Origin: Oxalobacteraceae bacterium UBA6704
GTDB lineage: Bacteria; Pseudomonadota; Gammaproteobacteria; Burkholderiales; Burkholderiaceae_D
Length of the DNA: 64,000 nucleotides
Reading direction: 5' to 3'
NCBI GenBank assembly: GCA_002454505.1
Contig: DKJA01000164.1
Coordinates: forward strand, 1 to 64,000
Position numbers and translations under genes: made by a program. The notes under the pieces are model-generated. The model ran no database searches. It was not told the origin of the DNA and worked only from the letters and a program-made list of their open reading frames with translations. Shown piece after piece: positions 43,015 to 52,147 of the stretch. Position 1 is the first letter of the stretch, and every line of letters starts with the position of its first letter.

Positions 43015-43497
<483 letters not shown>

Positions 43498-43513
43498 ATA
43501 GCAGGGGCCGACG

Positions 43514-44524
43514 ATGAACACAGCAAAACGGGTGGTGCGGGCCGCCGCCGTGCAGATCGCGCCCGATCTGGACAGCGCGGACGGCACGCTGGGCAAGGTG
43601 GTCGAAGCAATCGCGAAGGCGGCCGCCGACGGGGCCGACCTGGTGGTCTTCCCCGAGACCTTCGTGCCCTACTACCCCTACTTCTCCTTCATCCGGCCGC
43701 CGTTTGCCGCCGGCCCCGAGCACCTGCTGCTGTACGAGCGTGCGGTGGTCGTACCCGGCCCTGTCACGCATGCCGTGGCGGCCGCGGCGCGCAGTCACGG
43801 CATCGTCGTGGTGCTGGGCGTGAACGAACGCGATCACGGCACGCTGTACAACACGCAGCTGGTGTTCGATGCGGACGGCGAGCTGGTTCTGAAACGCCGC
43901 AAGATCACGCCGACGTACCACGAGCGGATGATTTGGGGCCAAGGCGACGGCGCCGGCCTGAAGGTGGTGGACACCGCCGTGGGCCGTGTCGGCGCCCTTG
44001 CCTGCTGGGAGCATTACAACCCGCTGGCGCGCTACGCATTGATGGCGCAGCACGAGGAGATCCACTGCGCGCAGTTCCCCGGCTCGATGGTCGGCCAGAT
44101 CTTCGCCGACCAGATGGAAGTCACCATCCGCCACCATGCGCTGGAATCGGGCTGCTTCGTCGTCAATGCCACCGGCTGGCTCACGGACGAGCAGATCGTG
44201 GCCATCACGCCGGACACGGGCATCCAGAAGGCACTGCGCGGCGGCTGTTGCACGGCGATTGTCTCGCCCGAGGGCGTGCTGCTGGCCGAACCGCTGCGCA
44301 GCGGCGAAGGCATGGTCATCGCCGACCTGGACATGGCGCTGATCACGAAGCGCAAACGCATGATGGACTCGGTGGGCCACTACGCCCGCCCGGAGCTGCT
44401 CAGCCTCGTTCTGGACGGCCGGCGTACCGCGCCGGTGGTGTCAAGCGACCGCAGCGAACCACCTCTTTCCACCGACGACCGGGAGCAAGCATGCACACGA
44501 CCCTACACGACAACCGCCAGCTGA
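43514..44524 (+). CDS. Nit1C nitrilase (Nit6803 family)
   Basis: 336-residue carbon-nitrogen hydrolase with the full catalytic triad: Glu48 (VVFPETFVPYYPYF), Lys130 (RRKITPTYHE) and Cys164 (LACWEHYNPLARY). Length and motifs fit true nitrilases that turn nitriles into acids and ammonia. In organisms with this cluster the nitrilase has been linked to growth on cyanide as nitrogen source (literature knowledge). The C-terminal 34 nt overlap the radical SAM gene in another frame. Confidence 0.94.
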   Translation: MNTAKRVVRAAAVQIAPDLDSADGTLGKVVEAIAKAAADGADLVVFPETFVPYYPYFSFIRPPFAAGPEHLLLYERAVVVPGPVTHAVAAAARSHGIVVVLGVNERDHGTLYNTQLVFDADGELVLKRRKITPTYHERMIWGQGDGAGLKVVDTAVGRVGALACWEHYNPLARYALMAQHEEIHCAQFPGSMVGQIFADQMEVTIRHHALESGCFVVNATGWLTDEQIVAITPDTGIQKALRGGCCTAIVSPEGVLLAEPLRSGEGMVIADLDMALITKRKRMMDSVGHYARPELLSLVLDGRRTAPVVSSDRSEPPLSTDDREQACTRPYTTTAS

Positions 44525-45603
44525 TCGCGGAGCTGCAATCGGCCGGCCTGCGGCTGGACGATCCCTCGGCCGGTGCGGCGAGCCGCCGCGGCGGTGCGGG
44601 GCCCACCGACCACAAGGCCGTCACCATCGACGGGCATACGGTGATGATCCCGGTGCACACGGCCGGTGCATGGTCGTCGCCGTTCATCGCGTCGGCGCCG
44701 GATGCGGAAGGCCGCAGCGGCATCACGCACAACGGCGTCAAGGTCGGCGTGGTGTCGTTCCCGCGCCAGCCCCGCTTCTACAAGCTGGCCACGGCGGACG
44801 GCATTCCGTATTCGAAGATCGCCACGCTGCATGGCGCGGACGTGCTGGCCACCACGGTGCTGCAAAGCTGCATCCGGTACGAGAGCCGGCGCAAGTCTTG
44901 CCAGTTCTGCGCGATCGGCCAGTCGCTGGCGGCCGGCCGCACCATCCTGCGCAAGACGCCGGAGCAACTGGCCGAAGTGGCGCGCGCCGCCGTGGAACTG
45001 GACGGCGTGAAGCACATGGTGATGACCACCGGTACGCCGAACGCCACCGACCGGGGCGCGCAGATCCTGTGCGAGAGCGCTGTAGCGATCAAGGCTGCGG
45101 TGGACCTGCCGCTGCAGGGCCAGTGCGAACCGCCGGACGACGACGCCTGGTTCCGCCGCATGCACGATGCGGGCATCGATACGCTGGGCATGCACCTGGA
45201 AGTGGTCACGCCGGCAGTGCGGCAGCGGATCATGCCGGGCAAGGCCAGCGTCGGCGTCGAGCGCTATTTCAGCGCCTTCGAAGCGGCGGTGGACGTGTTC
45301 GGCCGCGGCCAGGTCAGCACCTACATCCTGGCCGGCCTGGGCGATACGCCGGAAGCGATCCTGGCGATGTGCGAACGGCTCGTGCAGACGGGCGTCTATC
45401 CCTTCGTGGTGCCGTTCGTGCCCGTCGCCGGCACGCCGCTGGAAGACCACCCGTCGCCCGACGCCGCCTTCATGCGCGGCATCCTCGAACCTCTGTCCGG
45501 CATGCTGGTGGCAGGCGGGCTGCGCTCGGCCGACATCAAGGCCGGCTGCGGCCGTTGCGGCGCGTGCTCGACGATGTCCACCTACGAAAAGCGCACGGCA
45601 TGA
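44491..45603 (+). CDS. Nit1C radical SAM protein (MSMEG_0568 family)
   Basis: 370-residue radical SAM enzyme. The cluster-binding cysteines are Cys127, Cys137 and Cys140 (SCIRYESRRKSCQFC), a CX9CX2C spacing instead of the common CX3CX2C. A second set CGRCGAC (Cys353, 356, 359) near the C-terminus may hold another Fe-S cluster. The barrel shows GVKHMVMTTGTPNATDRGAQ. The ATG at 44491 follows GGGAGCAAGC and overlaps the nitrilase end. The stop overlaps the AIR-synthase start (ATGA). The reaction is unknown. Confidence 0.92.
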   Translation: MHTTLHDNRQLIAELQSAGLRLDDPSAGAASRRGGAGPTDHKAVTIDGHTVMIPVHTAGAWSSPFIASAPDAEGRSGITHNGVKVGVVSFPRQPRFYKLATADGIPYSKIATLHGADVLATTVLQSCIRYESRRKSCQFCAIGQSLAAGRTILRKTPEQLAEVARAAVELDGVKHMVMTTGTPNATDRGAQILCESAVAIKAAVDLPLQGQCEPPDDDAWFRRMHDAGIDTLGMHLEVVTPAVRQRIMPGKASVGVERYFSAFEAAVDVFGRGQVSTYILAGLGDTPEAILAMCERLVQTGVYPFVVPFVPVAGTPLEDHPSPDAAFMRGILEPLSGMLVAGGLRSADIKAGCGRCGACSTMSTYEKRTA

Positions 45604-46595
45604 GTTGCGCCGCCGCCGAAACGCTGCAGCAACTGGCGGCAAAGCTGCGCGACACACGCGGCATCGCCCACAAGCGCGACATCGCCGGCGTGATGGACGT
45701 GCTGGCGGCGCACGGCGTGGCCGGTGCCACCGCGGTGCCGGTCGGCGACGACTGCGCCGCCATCGCGGACAGCGACGGCTACCTGCTGTTCGCTATCGAA
45801 GGTTTCGTCAACGACTTCGTCGCCGCGCAGCCGTGGTTTGCGGGCTATTGCGGCGTGATGGTCAATGTCAGCGACATCTACGCGATGGGCGGCCGGCCGG
45901 TGGCCGTCGTCGATGCGCTGTGGAGCCGGGGCGGCGATGCGGCCGTGCCAGTGCTGGAAGGCCTGGCCGCTGCGGCGCGTACATACGGCGTGCCGATCGT
46001 CGGCGGCCATACCAACCGGCGCAACGATCGCGAGCAGCTGTCCGTCGCCATTCTCGGCCGCGCGAAGAAGCTGCTGACCAGTTTCGATGCGCGGCCCGGC
46101 GACCACCTTGTCGCGGCAATCGACCTGCGCGGCGCATTCCAGGAGCCGTACGCTTACTGGAACGCCAGCACGGAAGCGCCGCCGCAGCGGCTGCGCGACG
46201 ATCTCGAAGTCTTGCCGGCACTTGCCGAGGCGGGTCTGTGCGCCGCGGCGAAGGACATCAGCATGGCCGGCATCCTGGGCACGGCATTGATGCTGCTGGA
46301 ATGCTCGCAGGTGGGTGCCGTCGTCGATGTCGATGCGATTCCCCGCCCGTCAGGCGTACCGTTGCTGCGCTGGCTCAGTGCCTTCCCCAGCTATGGCTTC
46401 CTGCTCAGCGTGCCGGATGCGCGCCTGGACGCCTTGCTGGCCCGTTTCGGCGAGCGCGAGATCGCCTGCGCATCCATCGGCCGCGTCGACAGCTCGCGCG
46501 CACTGACCATCCGGCGTGGCGAGGCATCGGTGAAATTGTGGGATCTGGCGCAGGAAGCGCTGATCGGCTGCGGCCCGCTGCAGGATGCGGCATGA
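45600..46595 (+). CDS. Nit1C AIR synthase-like protein (Sll0787 family)
   Basis: 331-residue protein of the PurM/ThiL/SelD/HypE fold, which uses ATP to activate an oxygen or acid group. Motifs: VGDDCAAIADSDGYLLFAIE near residue 47 and the C-terminal AKDISMAGILGTALMLLE that closes the ATP site. Overlaps on both ends (ATGA with the radical SAM and with the glycosyltransferase gene) tie it tightly into the operon. Confidence 0.92.
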   Translation: MSCAAAETLQQLAAKLRDTRGIAHKRDIAGVMDVLAAHGVAGATAVPVGDDCAAIADSDGYLLFAIEGFVNDFVAAQPWFAGYCGVMVNVSDIYAMGGRPVAVVDALWSRGGDAAVPVLEGLAAAARTYGVPIVGGHTNRRNDREQLSVAILGRAKKLLTSFDARPGDHLVAAIDLRGAFQEPYAYWNASTEAPPQRLRDDLEVLPALAEAGLCAAAKDISMAGILGTALMLLECSQVGAVVDVDAIPRPSGVPLLRWLSAFPSYGFLLSVPDARLDALLARFGEREIACASIGRVDSSRALTIRRGEASVKLWDLAQEALIGCGPLQDAA

Positions 46596-47746
46596 CTGTT
46601 TCGTTACGCATCGCGCTGCTGACGCATTCGACGAATCCGCGCGGCGGCGTCGTGCACGCGATCGAGCTGGGAAATGCGTTACAGGACATGGGCCAGCACG
46701 CCACCGTCATTGCGCCCGATCCCGGCAACCGCGGCCTGTTCCGCGCCACGCGCTGCGGCTTCGCGCCGGTGCCGGCCGAAGCGTGCAACGGCCCGCTGAC
46801 TGCACTGGTACGCCAGCGTATCGCCGAATACGTGGCGTGGCTGGAGCATCCGGACACGCCCCGCTACGACATCTATCACGCGCAGGATTCGATCAGCGCC
46901 AATGCACTGGCGTTCCTGCATGCCGGCTGCGCGATCGGCGGCTTCGTGCGCACCGTGCACCACCTGGACGATTTCGACGATCCGCAGCTCGCCGCCTGGC
47001 AGCGCCGCGGCTACCGCGACGCGACGACGGTGCTGTGCGTCAGCCGGCTGTGGCAGTGTACGTTGATGGAGCAAGGCATTCCGGCAGCGCTGGTCAACAA
47101 CGGCGTCGACACTGCGCGATTTTCACCAGTGCCGCAGCCTGGCGATGAAAACCTCAGGCGGCGGCTGAAGCTGGGCGATGGTCCGGTCTTCCTGGCGGTC
47201 GGCGGCATCGAGCCCCGCAAGAACACGATCGCGATCCTGCAGGCGTTTATTCAGGTACGCCGAACCATGCCCGCTGCGCAGCTGCTGATTGCCGGCGGTG
47301 CCAGCCTGCTCGATCACGGCGCCTATGCGCGCGACTTCAAGGGACTGATGGAGCGGGTTGAATTCACTTCCGCACCGGGCGGTCCCGTTCACATCCTGGG
47401 TCGCGTGGACGATGCCGACATGCCGGCACTGTATCGCCTCGCCGATGCACTGGTGTTCCCGTCGCTGCGCGAAGGCTTCGGGTTGGCGGTGCTGGAAGCG
47501 ATGGCCAGCGGCACGCCAGGCGTCGTATCTCGCCTCGCACCATTTACGGAGTACCTGCCCGACGACGCCTGCGCGTGGGCCGACCCTGCCGATCCCGCGT
47601 CGATTGCGGCGGCCATGACGCATGCCTGCACCTCGCCGTATCGGGCTGCCGGCCTCGCTGTCGCGGCACGCTTTGCCTGGTCGGTATCGGCCGCGCAGCA
47701 CCTGGACATCTATCGCAACATCCAACAGGGAGTACACCATGCCTGA
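46592..47746 (+). CDS. Nit1C glycosyltransferase (MSMEG_0565 family)
   Basis: 384-residue GT4 (GT-B fold) glycosyltransferase. The N-terminus THSTNPRGGVVHAIELGNAL and the C-terminal nucleotide-sugar site VFPSLREGFGLAVLEAMASG with the EX7E pattern are clear. Such a gene is an accessory, not universal, member of the nitrilase clusters and hints that the pathway product is glycosylated (inference). Confidence 0.92.
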   Translation: MTVSLRIALLTHSTNPRGGVVHAIELGNALQDMGQHATVIAPDPGNRGLFRATRCGFAPVPAEACNGPLTALVRQRIAEYVAWLEHPDTPRYDIYHAQDSISANALAFLHAGCAIGGFVRTVHHLDDFDDPQLAAWQRRGYRDATTVLCVSRLWQCTLMEQGIPAALVNNGVDTARFSPVPQPGDENLRRRLKLGDGPVFLAVGGIEPRKNTIAILQAFIQVRRTMPAAQLLIAGGASLLDHGAYARDFKGLMERVEFTSAPGGPVHILGRVDDADMPALYRLADALVFPSLREGFGLAVLEAMASGTPGVVSRLAPFTEYLPDDACAWADPADPASIAAAMTHACTSPYRAAGLAVAARFAWSVSAAQHLDIYRNIQQGVHHA

Positions 47747-48032
47747 AATGCGCTTCACGGTCCGCTGGCCGGACGACACCATTACCGATTGCTATTCCCC
47801 TTCGCTGGTGATTCGCGAGCACATGGACGTCGGCGACAGCTATCCCGTCGCCGATTTCGTGGCGCGCAGCCGCGAGGCGCTGAACATCGCCAGCGAGCGG
47901 GTGCGGGCCAAGTACGGCTTCGCCTGTTCATCCGCGCTGGACCAGTTGCGGCGCATCGAGGAGATGGCTGTCCCTTATGCCGGCGACGGCACGGCCCGCG
48001 TGGCGGTGCTAAAGTTCACGCCGGACGAGTGA
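47739..48032 (+). CDS. Nit1C small protein of the MSMEG_0570 family
   Basis: 97-residue soluble protein: MPEMRFTVRWPDDTITDCYS, then SLVIREHMDVGDSYPVADFV and a C-terminal helix pair. It belongs to the nitrogen-starvation family known only from these clusters; its role is unknown. It overlaps the glycosyltransferase by 8 nt and is the last gene of the cluster. No terminator is seen in the 50-nt gap to lysE. Confidence 0.9.
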   Translation: MPEMRFTVRWPDDTITDCYSPSLVIREHMDVGDSYPVADFVARSREALNIASERVRAKYGFACSSALDQLRRIEEMAVPYAGDGTARVAVLKFTPDE

Positions 48033-48082
48033 CAGCGGGCCAGTGCTAGACTGTCCGGTCCATTTCATCGAAAGGACCCGAC

Positions 48083-48682
48083 ATGACCTGGACCAGTCTC
48101 TGGCTTTTCATCGTGCCATTCGCGATCGCCGCGGCACTGCCCGGCCCCGCGCAGGGCACGATGATCGCCACCGTCGTCGCGCGCGGCAGGGCGTCGGCCG
48201 TGGCCTTCGTGGCCGGCATGGTGATGGGGAATGCACTGTGGCTGGTGGCCACGCTGTTCGGCCTGGCGTCGCTTGCGCTGCGCTACGAATCGGCGTTCGT
48301 GGCCGTCAAGTGGATGGGCGTGGCCTACCTGCTGTTCGTGGCGTGGAAGCTGTGGTCGGCAACGCCGGTATGGGAAGCGGAAAGCACGGGCCGCCCGAAA
48401 GGCTGGCTGGCTGGCATGCTGCTCACGCTGGGCAATCCAAAGGCGGTGGTGTTCTTTGGCGCGATCCTGCCGCATGCGTTCGACATGAGCGCTTTATCCG
48501 TGACGGAGGCGCTGCTGATCGTCGCGCTTGGCGCAACGATCGACAGCGTGGTGCAGGCGGGGTATCTGTACGCGGCGCTGCGGGCGCGCCGCTTCATCGG
48601 CAAACCGGCCCACCTGCGGCTGGTGAACCGGACGGCCGCAGCGCTGATCGGGGGATGCGCGCTGCTGGTGGCGAAACGTTAG
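48083..48682 (+). CDS. LysE/RhtB-family exporter
   Basis: 199-residue inner-membrane amino-acid or metabolite exporter with six hydrophobic helices. The family motif around PGPAQGTMIATVVARGRASAV (residues 20-40) and TLGNPKAVVFFGAILP are typical of LysE. GAAAGGACCCGAC precedes the ATG. It may export a product of the nitrilase pathway, since it follows by 50 nt in the same direction, but it could be independent. Its stop touches the convergent DUF3325 stop. Confidence 0.88.
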   Translation: MTWTSLWLFIVPFAIAAALPGPAQGTMIATVVARGRASAVAFVAGMVMGNALWLVATLFGLASLALRYESAFVAVKWMGVAYLLFVAWKLWSATPVWEAESTGRPKGWLAGMLLTLGNPKAVVFFGAILPHAFDMSALSVTEALLIVALGATIDSVVQAGYLYAALRARRFIGKPAHLRLVNRTAAALIGGCALLVAKR

Positions 48683-49009
48683 TCAGCGGGCTGCTGCGCC
48701 GGCCCAGAACACCAGGGCACCGAGCGCGCTGGCGCGCCACGTCAGCGTAAAGGCGATCGCCAGCGCGCCGAAGGCGAGCGACATCAGCCACACCAGTACG
48801 GCGATCGACGCCGAATCCACCGACAGGCAGATGACCAGCGATGCAGCGAGTGCCAGCGCGCCCAGCGTGCGCAGGGTCTTGGCCAGCGCCGCCGGCAGCG
48901 GCGCCTTGCCGCGCACCTGGTACCAGTGGCCTTCCATCGACAGCGCGAACCAGCCCATGCCCGCCACGCAGGCGGCCACGGCGAGCAACAGCATCAGTGC
49001 ATCAGGCAT
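48683..49009 (-). CDS. DUF3325-family membrane protein
   Basis: 108-residue protein with three to four hydrophobic helices (LMLLLAVAACVAGMGWFALSMEGHWYQ at the start). DUF3325 proteins accompany PepSY membrane proteins in siderophore- and iron-uptake operons. Its start overlaps the end of the PepSY gene by 8 nt. It is the last gene of a three-gene operon behind the Fur box at 51048. Confidence 0.82.
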   Translation of the reverse strand: MPDALMLLLAVAACVAGMGWFALSMEGHWYQVRGKAPLPAALAKTLRTLGALALAASLVICLSVDSASIAVLVWLMSLAFGALAIAFTLTWRASALGALVFWAGAAAR

Positions 49010-50684
49010 GACCGGCCTCCATCACGGGATTTTTATGGGCAGGCACATGGCCTGCAGCACGGCGCTGCAGCTTGCGCGCCGCGATGACGGCCAGCACGGC
49101 GCCGGTCAGCATGAACAGGTCGACGCCGGCCACCGGCCAGTAGCCGTCGCCCAGCGTGCGCAGCAGGTGGTCGCCGGTGGTGATCCAGTTCAGCACCGGG
49201 GCCACGACGGCCAGCACGGCGATGGCGATGCATTGTTCGCGCCAGGCCGGCGCCAGGCGGCCTTCGGCCACGCAGGCGGTGCGCCAGAACGCGTGCGCCA
49301 TCGCCAGCGCCCACACGCCCCAGAAGCAGTATTTCTCCATATCGCCGCGCCATGGCCAGCCGGCCGGCATCGCATCCGGCAGCAGGCGGTTGGCGATCAG
49401 CATGCCCAGCGCCGCGATCAGCATGCCGGTAACGGTGGTGACGGCCAGCGCATCGACCACGCGGGCACCGATCACGCCCTGCTTGGCATGCTGACGCTTG
49501 CGCTTCTCGACGAAGAACAGGAAGCCGGTGGCGATACAGGCGCAGCCGGCCAGGCCGCCCAGCACGTACAGCCAGCGCAGCAGCCAGTGACGGAAGTGCT
49601 GCAGGTGCAGGCCAGTGAGGAATTCGTTGACGCGGCCGACGGCCGTCGGCGTTGGATCTTCGCGCAGCACTTCGCCGGTGGAGGCCTTGAAGTGGATGCC
49701 CTCGCCCGTCAGCTGGATGCGGTCGGTGCCGGCGCGGAACACGCTGACGTAGCCGTTGGCATCGCCCACGTGCGCCAGCGTCAGCAGGCCCACGTCGCCG
49801 GCCATGCCTTTCGCGGCCCAGCGGCGCTGCGCTTCGGCCACCATCGCATCGACGGAGGCAATCGGCGCGGCGATGCCGGCGCGGTCGTGCGGCAGGCCCG
49901 TCTCTTTCGCTTCCACCATCTCGTGATGCTCATGCATCGGTTCGAGCTGCGTGTGCGTGACCGGGAAGTAGATGCCGGCAAAGATCACCAGGCCGGTGAA
50001 GGCAAAGAAGAAGTGGAACGGCAGCGCCACGACACCCGTCAGGTTGTGCAGGTCCAGCATGCTGCGCTGCTTGCTTTTCGCGGGGCGGAACGTGAACAGC
50101 TCGCGGAAGATCTTGCGGTGCATGATCACGCCGGTGACGAGCGCCATCAGCATCATCAGCGCGGCCAGGCCGACGATCCAGTAACCCAGGTTCTTCCATT
50201 CCAGCGTCAGGCTGTAGTGCAGCGGGTAGAAGAAGCCGCTGCCCACTTTCAAGCGGTCGTCCGGCAGCGCCGTGCCGTTGCGCGGATCGACGGTGCGGGT
50301 GGCCCAGATGAAGGTCTCGGGCTTTTTCGCATTCGGTACTTCATAGCCCGCGTACATCGTCAGCACGGGGTCGCGGTGCGTCGTGTAGGCGCTCCAGTAG
50401 GCCGGCGTGTCGAAGCGCTCCGGCAGCGGGCCGTTGACTTCGCCCTTCATCAGCTCGCGGGCTTGCGGCAAGGGCTGCATGTCGGCGAAGATGGGTTTGA
50501 GCAGCTTGTCGAACGACGGCATCGGCTGCGGCTCGTAGCGCGTTTCGGGGATCGCCCAGCGGTCGATCTCGCGGTCGAACACCGACAGGGCGCCGAAGAA
50601 GAAGACCACCATCAGCACCAGCCCGAGGACCAGCCCGAACCAGGTGTGCAGCCATGCCATCGAGAGGCGAAAATTCTGGAACAT
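49002..50684 (-). CDS. PepSY-associated membrane protein (iron-uptake reductase type)
   Basis: 560-residue inner-membrane protein of the PepSY_TM family. Two helices at residues 10-35 and 175-200 flank a large periplasmic part, two PepSY-like regions lie around 60-110 and 300-360, and several helices form the C-terminal half. Conserved His/Trp in the membrane parts (LHTWFG, LHYSLTLEWKNLGYWIVG, LHNLTGVVALPFHFFFAFTG) fit haem or metal binding. Relatives such as FoxB/PiuB reduce or release iron from siderophores. The gene lies between DUF3649 and DUF3325 in a Fur-box operon. Confidence 0.88.
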   Translation of the reverse strand: MFQNFRLSMAWLHTWFGLVLGLVLMVVFFFGALSVFDREIDRWAIPETRYEPQPMPSFDKLLKPIFADMQPLPQARELMKGEVNGPLPERFDTPAYWSAYTTHRDPVLTMYAGYEVPNAKKPETFIWATRTVDPRNGTALPDDRLKVGSGFFYPLHYSLTLEWKNLGYWIVGLAALMMLMALVTGVIMHRKIFRELFTFRPAKSKQRSMLDLHNLTGVVALPFHFFFAFTGLVIFAGIYFPVTHTQLEPMHEHHEMVEAKETGLPHDRAGIAAPIASVDAMVAEAQRRWAAKGMAGDVGLLTLAHVGDANGYVSVFRAGTDRIQLTGEGIHFKASTGEVLREDPTPTAVGRVNEFLTGLHLQHFRHWLLRWLYVLGGLAGCACIATGFLFFVEKRKRQHAKQGVIGARVVDALAVTTVTGMLIAALGMLIANRLLPDAMPAGWPWRGDMEKYCFWGVWALAMAHAFWRTACVAEGRLAPAWREQCIAIAVLAVVAPVLNWITTGDHLLRTLGDGYWPVAGVDLFMLTGAVLAVIAARKLQRRAAGHVPAHKNPVMEAGHA

Positions 50685-50700
50685 GCTTACATCTCCGTCG

Positions 50701-50997
50701 TTAAACCAGTTGGCTCTGCAGCAGCGAAGCGCAGACCGTCATCAGGGCGCCGCCGCCCAGCAGGATCATCCACACGCGGCGCAGGTTGCGGGCCGCGAAG
50801 GCGGTCAGGAACACGACCAGGAACACGAGGAAGCCGAGAATGTACGACAGGTGCTCGGCATCGTGGAATTCCATGCCGGCGGCGAAGAACAGCGCGATGG
50901 CAAGGGCGATCGTGCCCCACGTGAAGGCATAGCCCCCGAGCAGGGCAGCGCCCGTGCGCGAGGCGATGTGGAGGCGTGACAGGTTCGGTGTGGCCAT
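50701..50997 (-). CDS. DUF3649-family small membrane protein
   Basis: 98-residue protein with three hydrophobic helices (GGYAFTWGTIALAIALFFA; YILGFLVFLVVFLTAFAA; MILLGGGALMTVCASLLQ). The family occurs at the head of PepSY/DUF3325 iron operons. Start at the ATG 50997; an in-frame GTG at 51006 would add three residues. The Fur box lies 51 nt upstream. Confidence 0.8.
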   Translation of the reverse strand: MATPNLSRLHIASRTGAALLGGYAFTWGTIALAIALFFAAGMEFHDAEHLSYILGFLVFLVVFLTAFAARNLRRVWMILLGGGALMTVCASLLQSQLV

Positions 50998-51047
50998 GAG
51001 GAGCACGTCGGTCAGGTTGAGGGCAAAGATAAAACGCTGCTTACTAA

Positions 51048-51066
51048 AATGAGAAGCATTCTCATT
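51048..51066 (-). promoter_or_regulatory. Fur box
   Basis: AATGAGAA-GCA-TTCTCATT, a perfect 8+8 inverted repeat, is very close to the consensus Fur site. It lies between the divergent DUF3649 operon (start 50997) and the stop of the araC-type gene (51100), so it controls the PepSY operon. Confidence 0.85.
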
Positions 51067-51099
51067 CTAACAGTATTGTTGCGGCCCGAACCAGTGAAA

Positions 51100-51996
51100 T
51101 CAGATGACGATGCCGGTGACATCGCCGAGGTTCTCGCGCAGCAGCGAAGCATCCCGCTTCGGCGGGCGCCCGAACAGCCGCGCGTATTCGCGGCTGAACT
51201 GCGACGGGCTTTCGTAGCCGACGGCATACGCGGCGCGCGTGGCGTCCGCATCGGCGGCCAGCAGGCGTCGGGCCGCCTGCAAACGCAAGGTCTTTTGATA
51301 CTGCAGCGGGCTGGTACCCGTCGCGCCCCTGAAATGGCGGTTGAACGACGACACGCTCATGCCGGCGATGCCGGCCACCGTCTCGATGGGGAAGGACTCG
51401 TCGAAATGCCGGCGCAGCCAGTCGATGGCGCGCCGCACCTGCGCCAGCCGGCCCTCTTCGCGGGCGATCTGCCGCAGCACGGGGCCGTGGGGGCTCAACA
51501 ACAGCCGGTACAGCAGTTCGCGCTCGCGCGACGCGGCCAGCAAGGGAATGTCGGCCGGGCTGTCGAGCAGCGCAAGCAGATGATCCCAGGCTTCCAATAC
51601 ATCGCGCGACACGGGTCCGATGTGGAAGCCCGCCAGTCCCCGGTCCGCCGGCATCTCGGGCATGTCGGCGATCAGCGCCGTATAAATGCCGTGGTCGAGC
51701 GCCAGGCCCGTGCCCACATAGGGCGCGTCGCCGGCCATCTCGAATACGCAGCAGGTGGTCGGCAGGTCGATCAGCGACGCATAGCAGCTGCCGGCACTGT
51801 AGCGGAGCATCTTCCGGCCGACCATCATCTGCTTGGCGCCCTGCAGCACCATGCAGACGCCGGCGCCGACGGCCGTCATCGTCGGTTCCGGCTGGCGAAA
51901 CGCGCCGATGGCGAGCCGGGGAATCGCCGTCTCGGTCATCTGTTCGCCGGTGTGGCGCAGCACCCGGCGGGTCATCTGTTGCAGTAGATCGTCCAT
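51100..51996 (-). CDS. AraC-family transcriptional regulator
   Basis: 298-residue regulator with an AraC_N-type sensing domain (residues about 20-170) and two C-terminal helix-turn-helix motifs: FPIETVAGIAGMSVSSFNRHF and ATRAAYAVGYESPSQFSREYARLFG. The gene ends 34 nt from the Fur box, so it runs towards the PepSY operon. Upstream, divergent at 52148, lies an SDR gene that is its most likely target. Confidence 0.9.
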   Translation of the reverse strand: MDDLLQQMTRRVLRHTGEQMTETAIPRLAIGAFRQPEPTMTAVGAGVCMVLQGAKQMMVGRKMLRYSAGSCYASLIDLPTTCCVFEMAGDAPYVGTGLALDHGIYTALIADMPEMPADRGLAGFHIGPVSRDVLEAWDHLLALLDSPADIPLLAASRERELLYRLLLSPHGPVLRQIAREEGRLAQVRRAIDWLRRHFDESFPIETVAGIAGMSVSSFNRHFRGATGTSPLQYQKTLRLQAARRLLAADADATRAAYAVGYESPSQFSREYARLFGRPPKRDASLLRENLGDVTGIVI

Positions 51997-52147
51997 CGGG
52001 CCAGTGTGCCAGCGCGCGGGCGCCAGGGCAAGCAGGTGAGCGGATCAGGCAAGAAATCCGGCGATTTTGGCCAGTAAAGCGGCCGCCACCAGCCTATCTT
52101 GGCAAGACGGCGCGCGCTCCCGCGCGCCATCACAGGAGAAATCGGCA

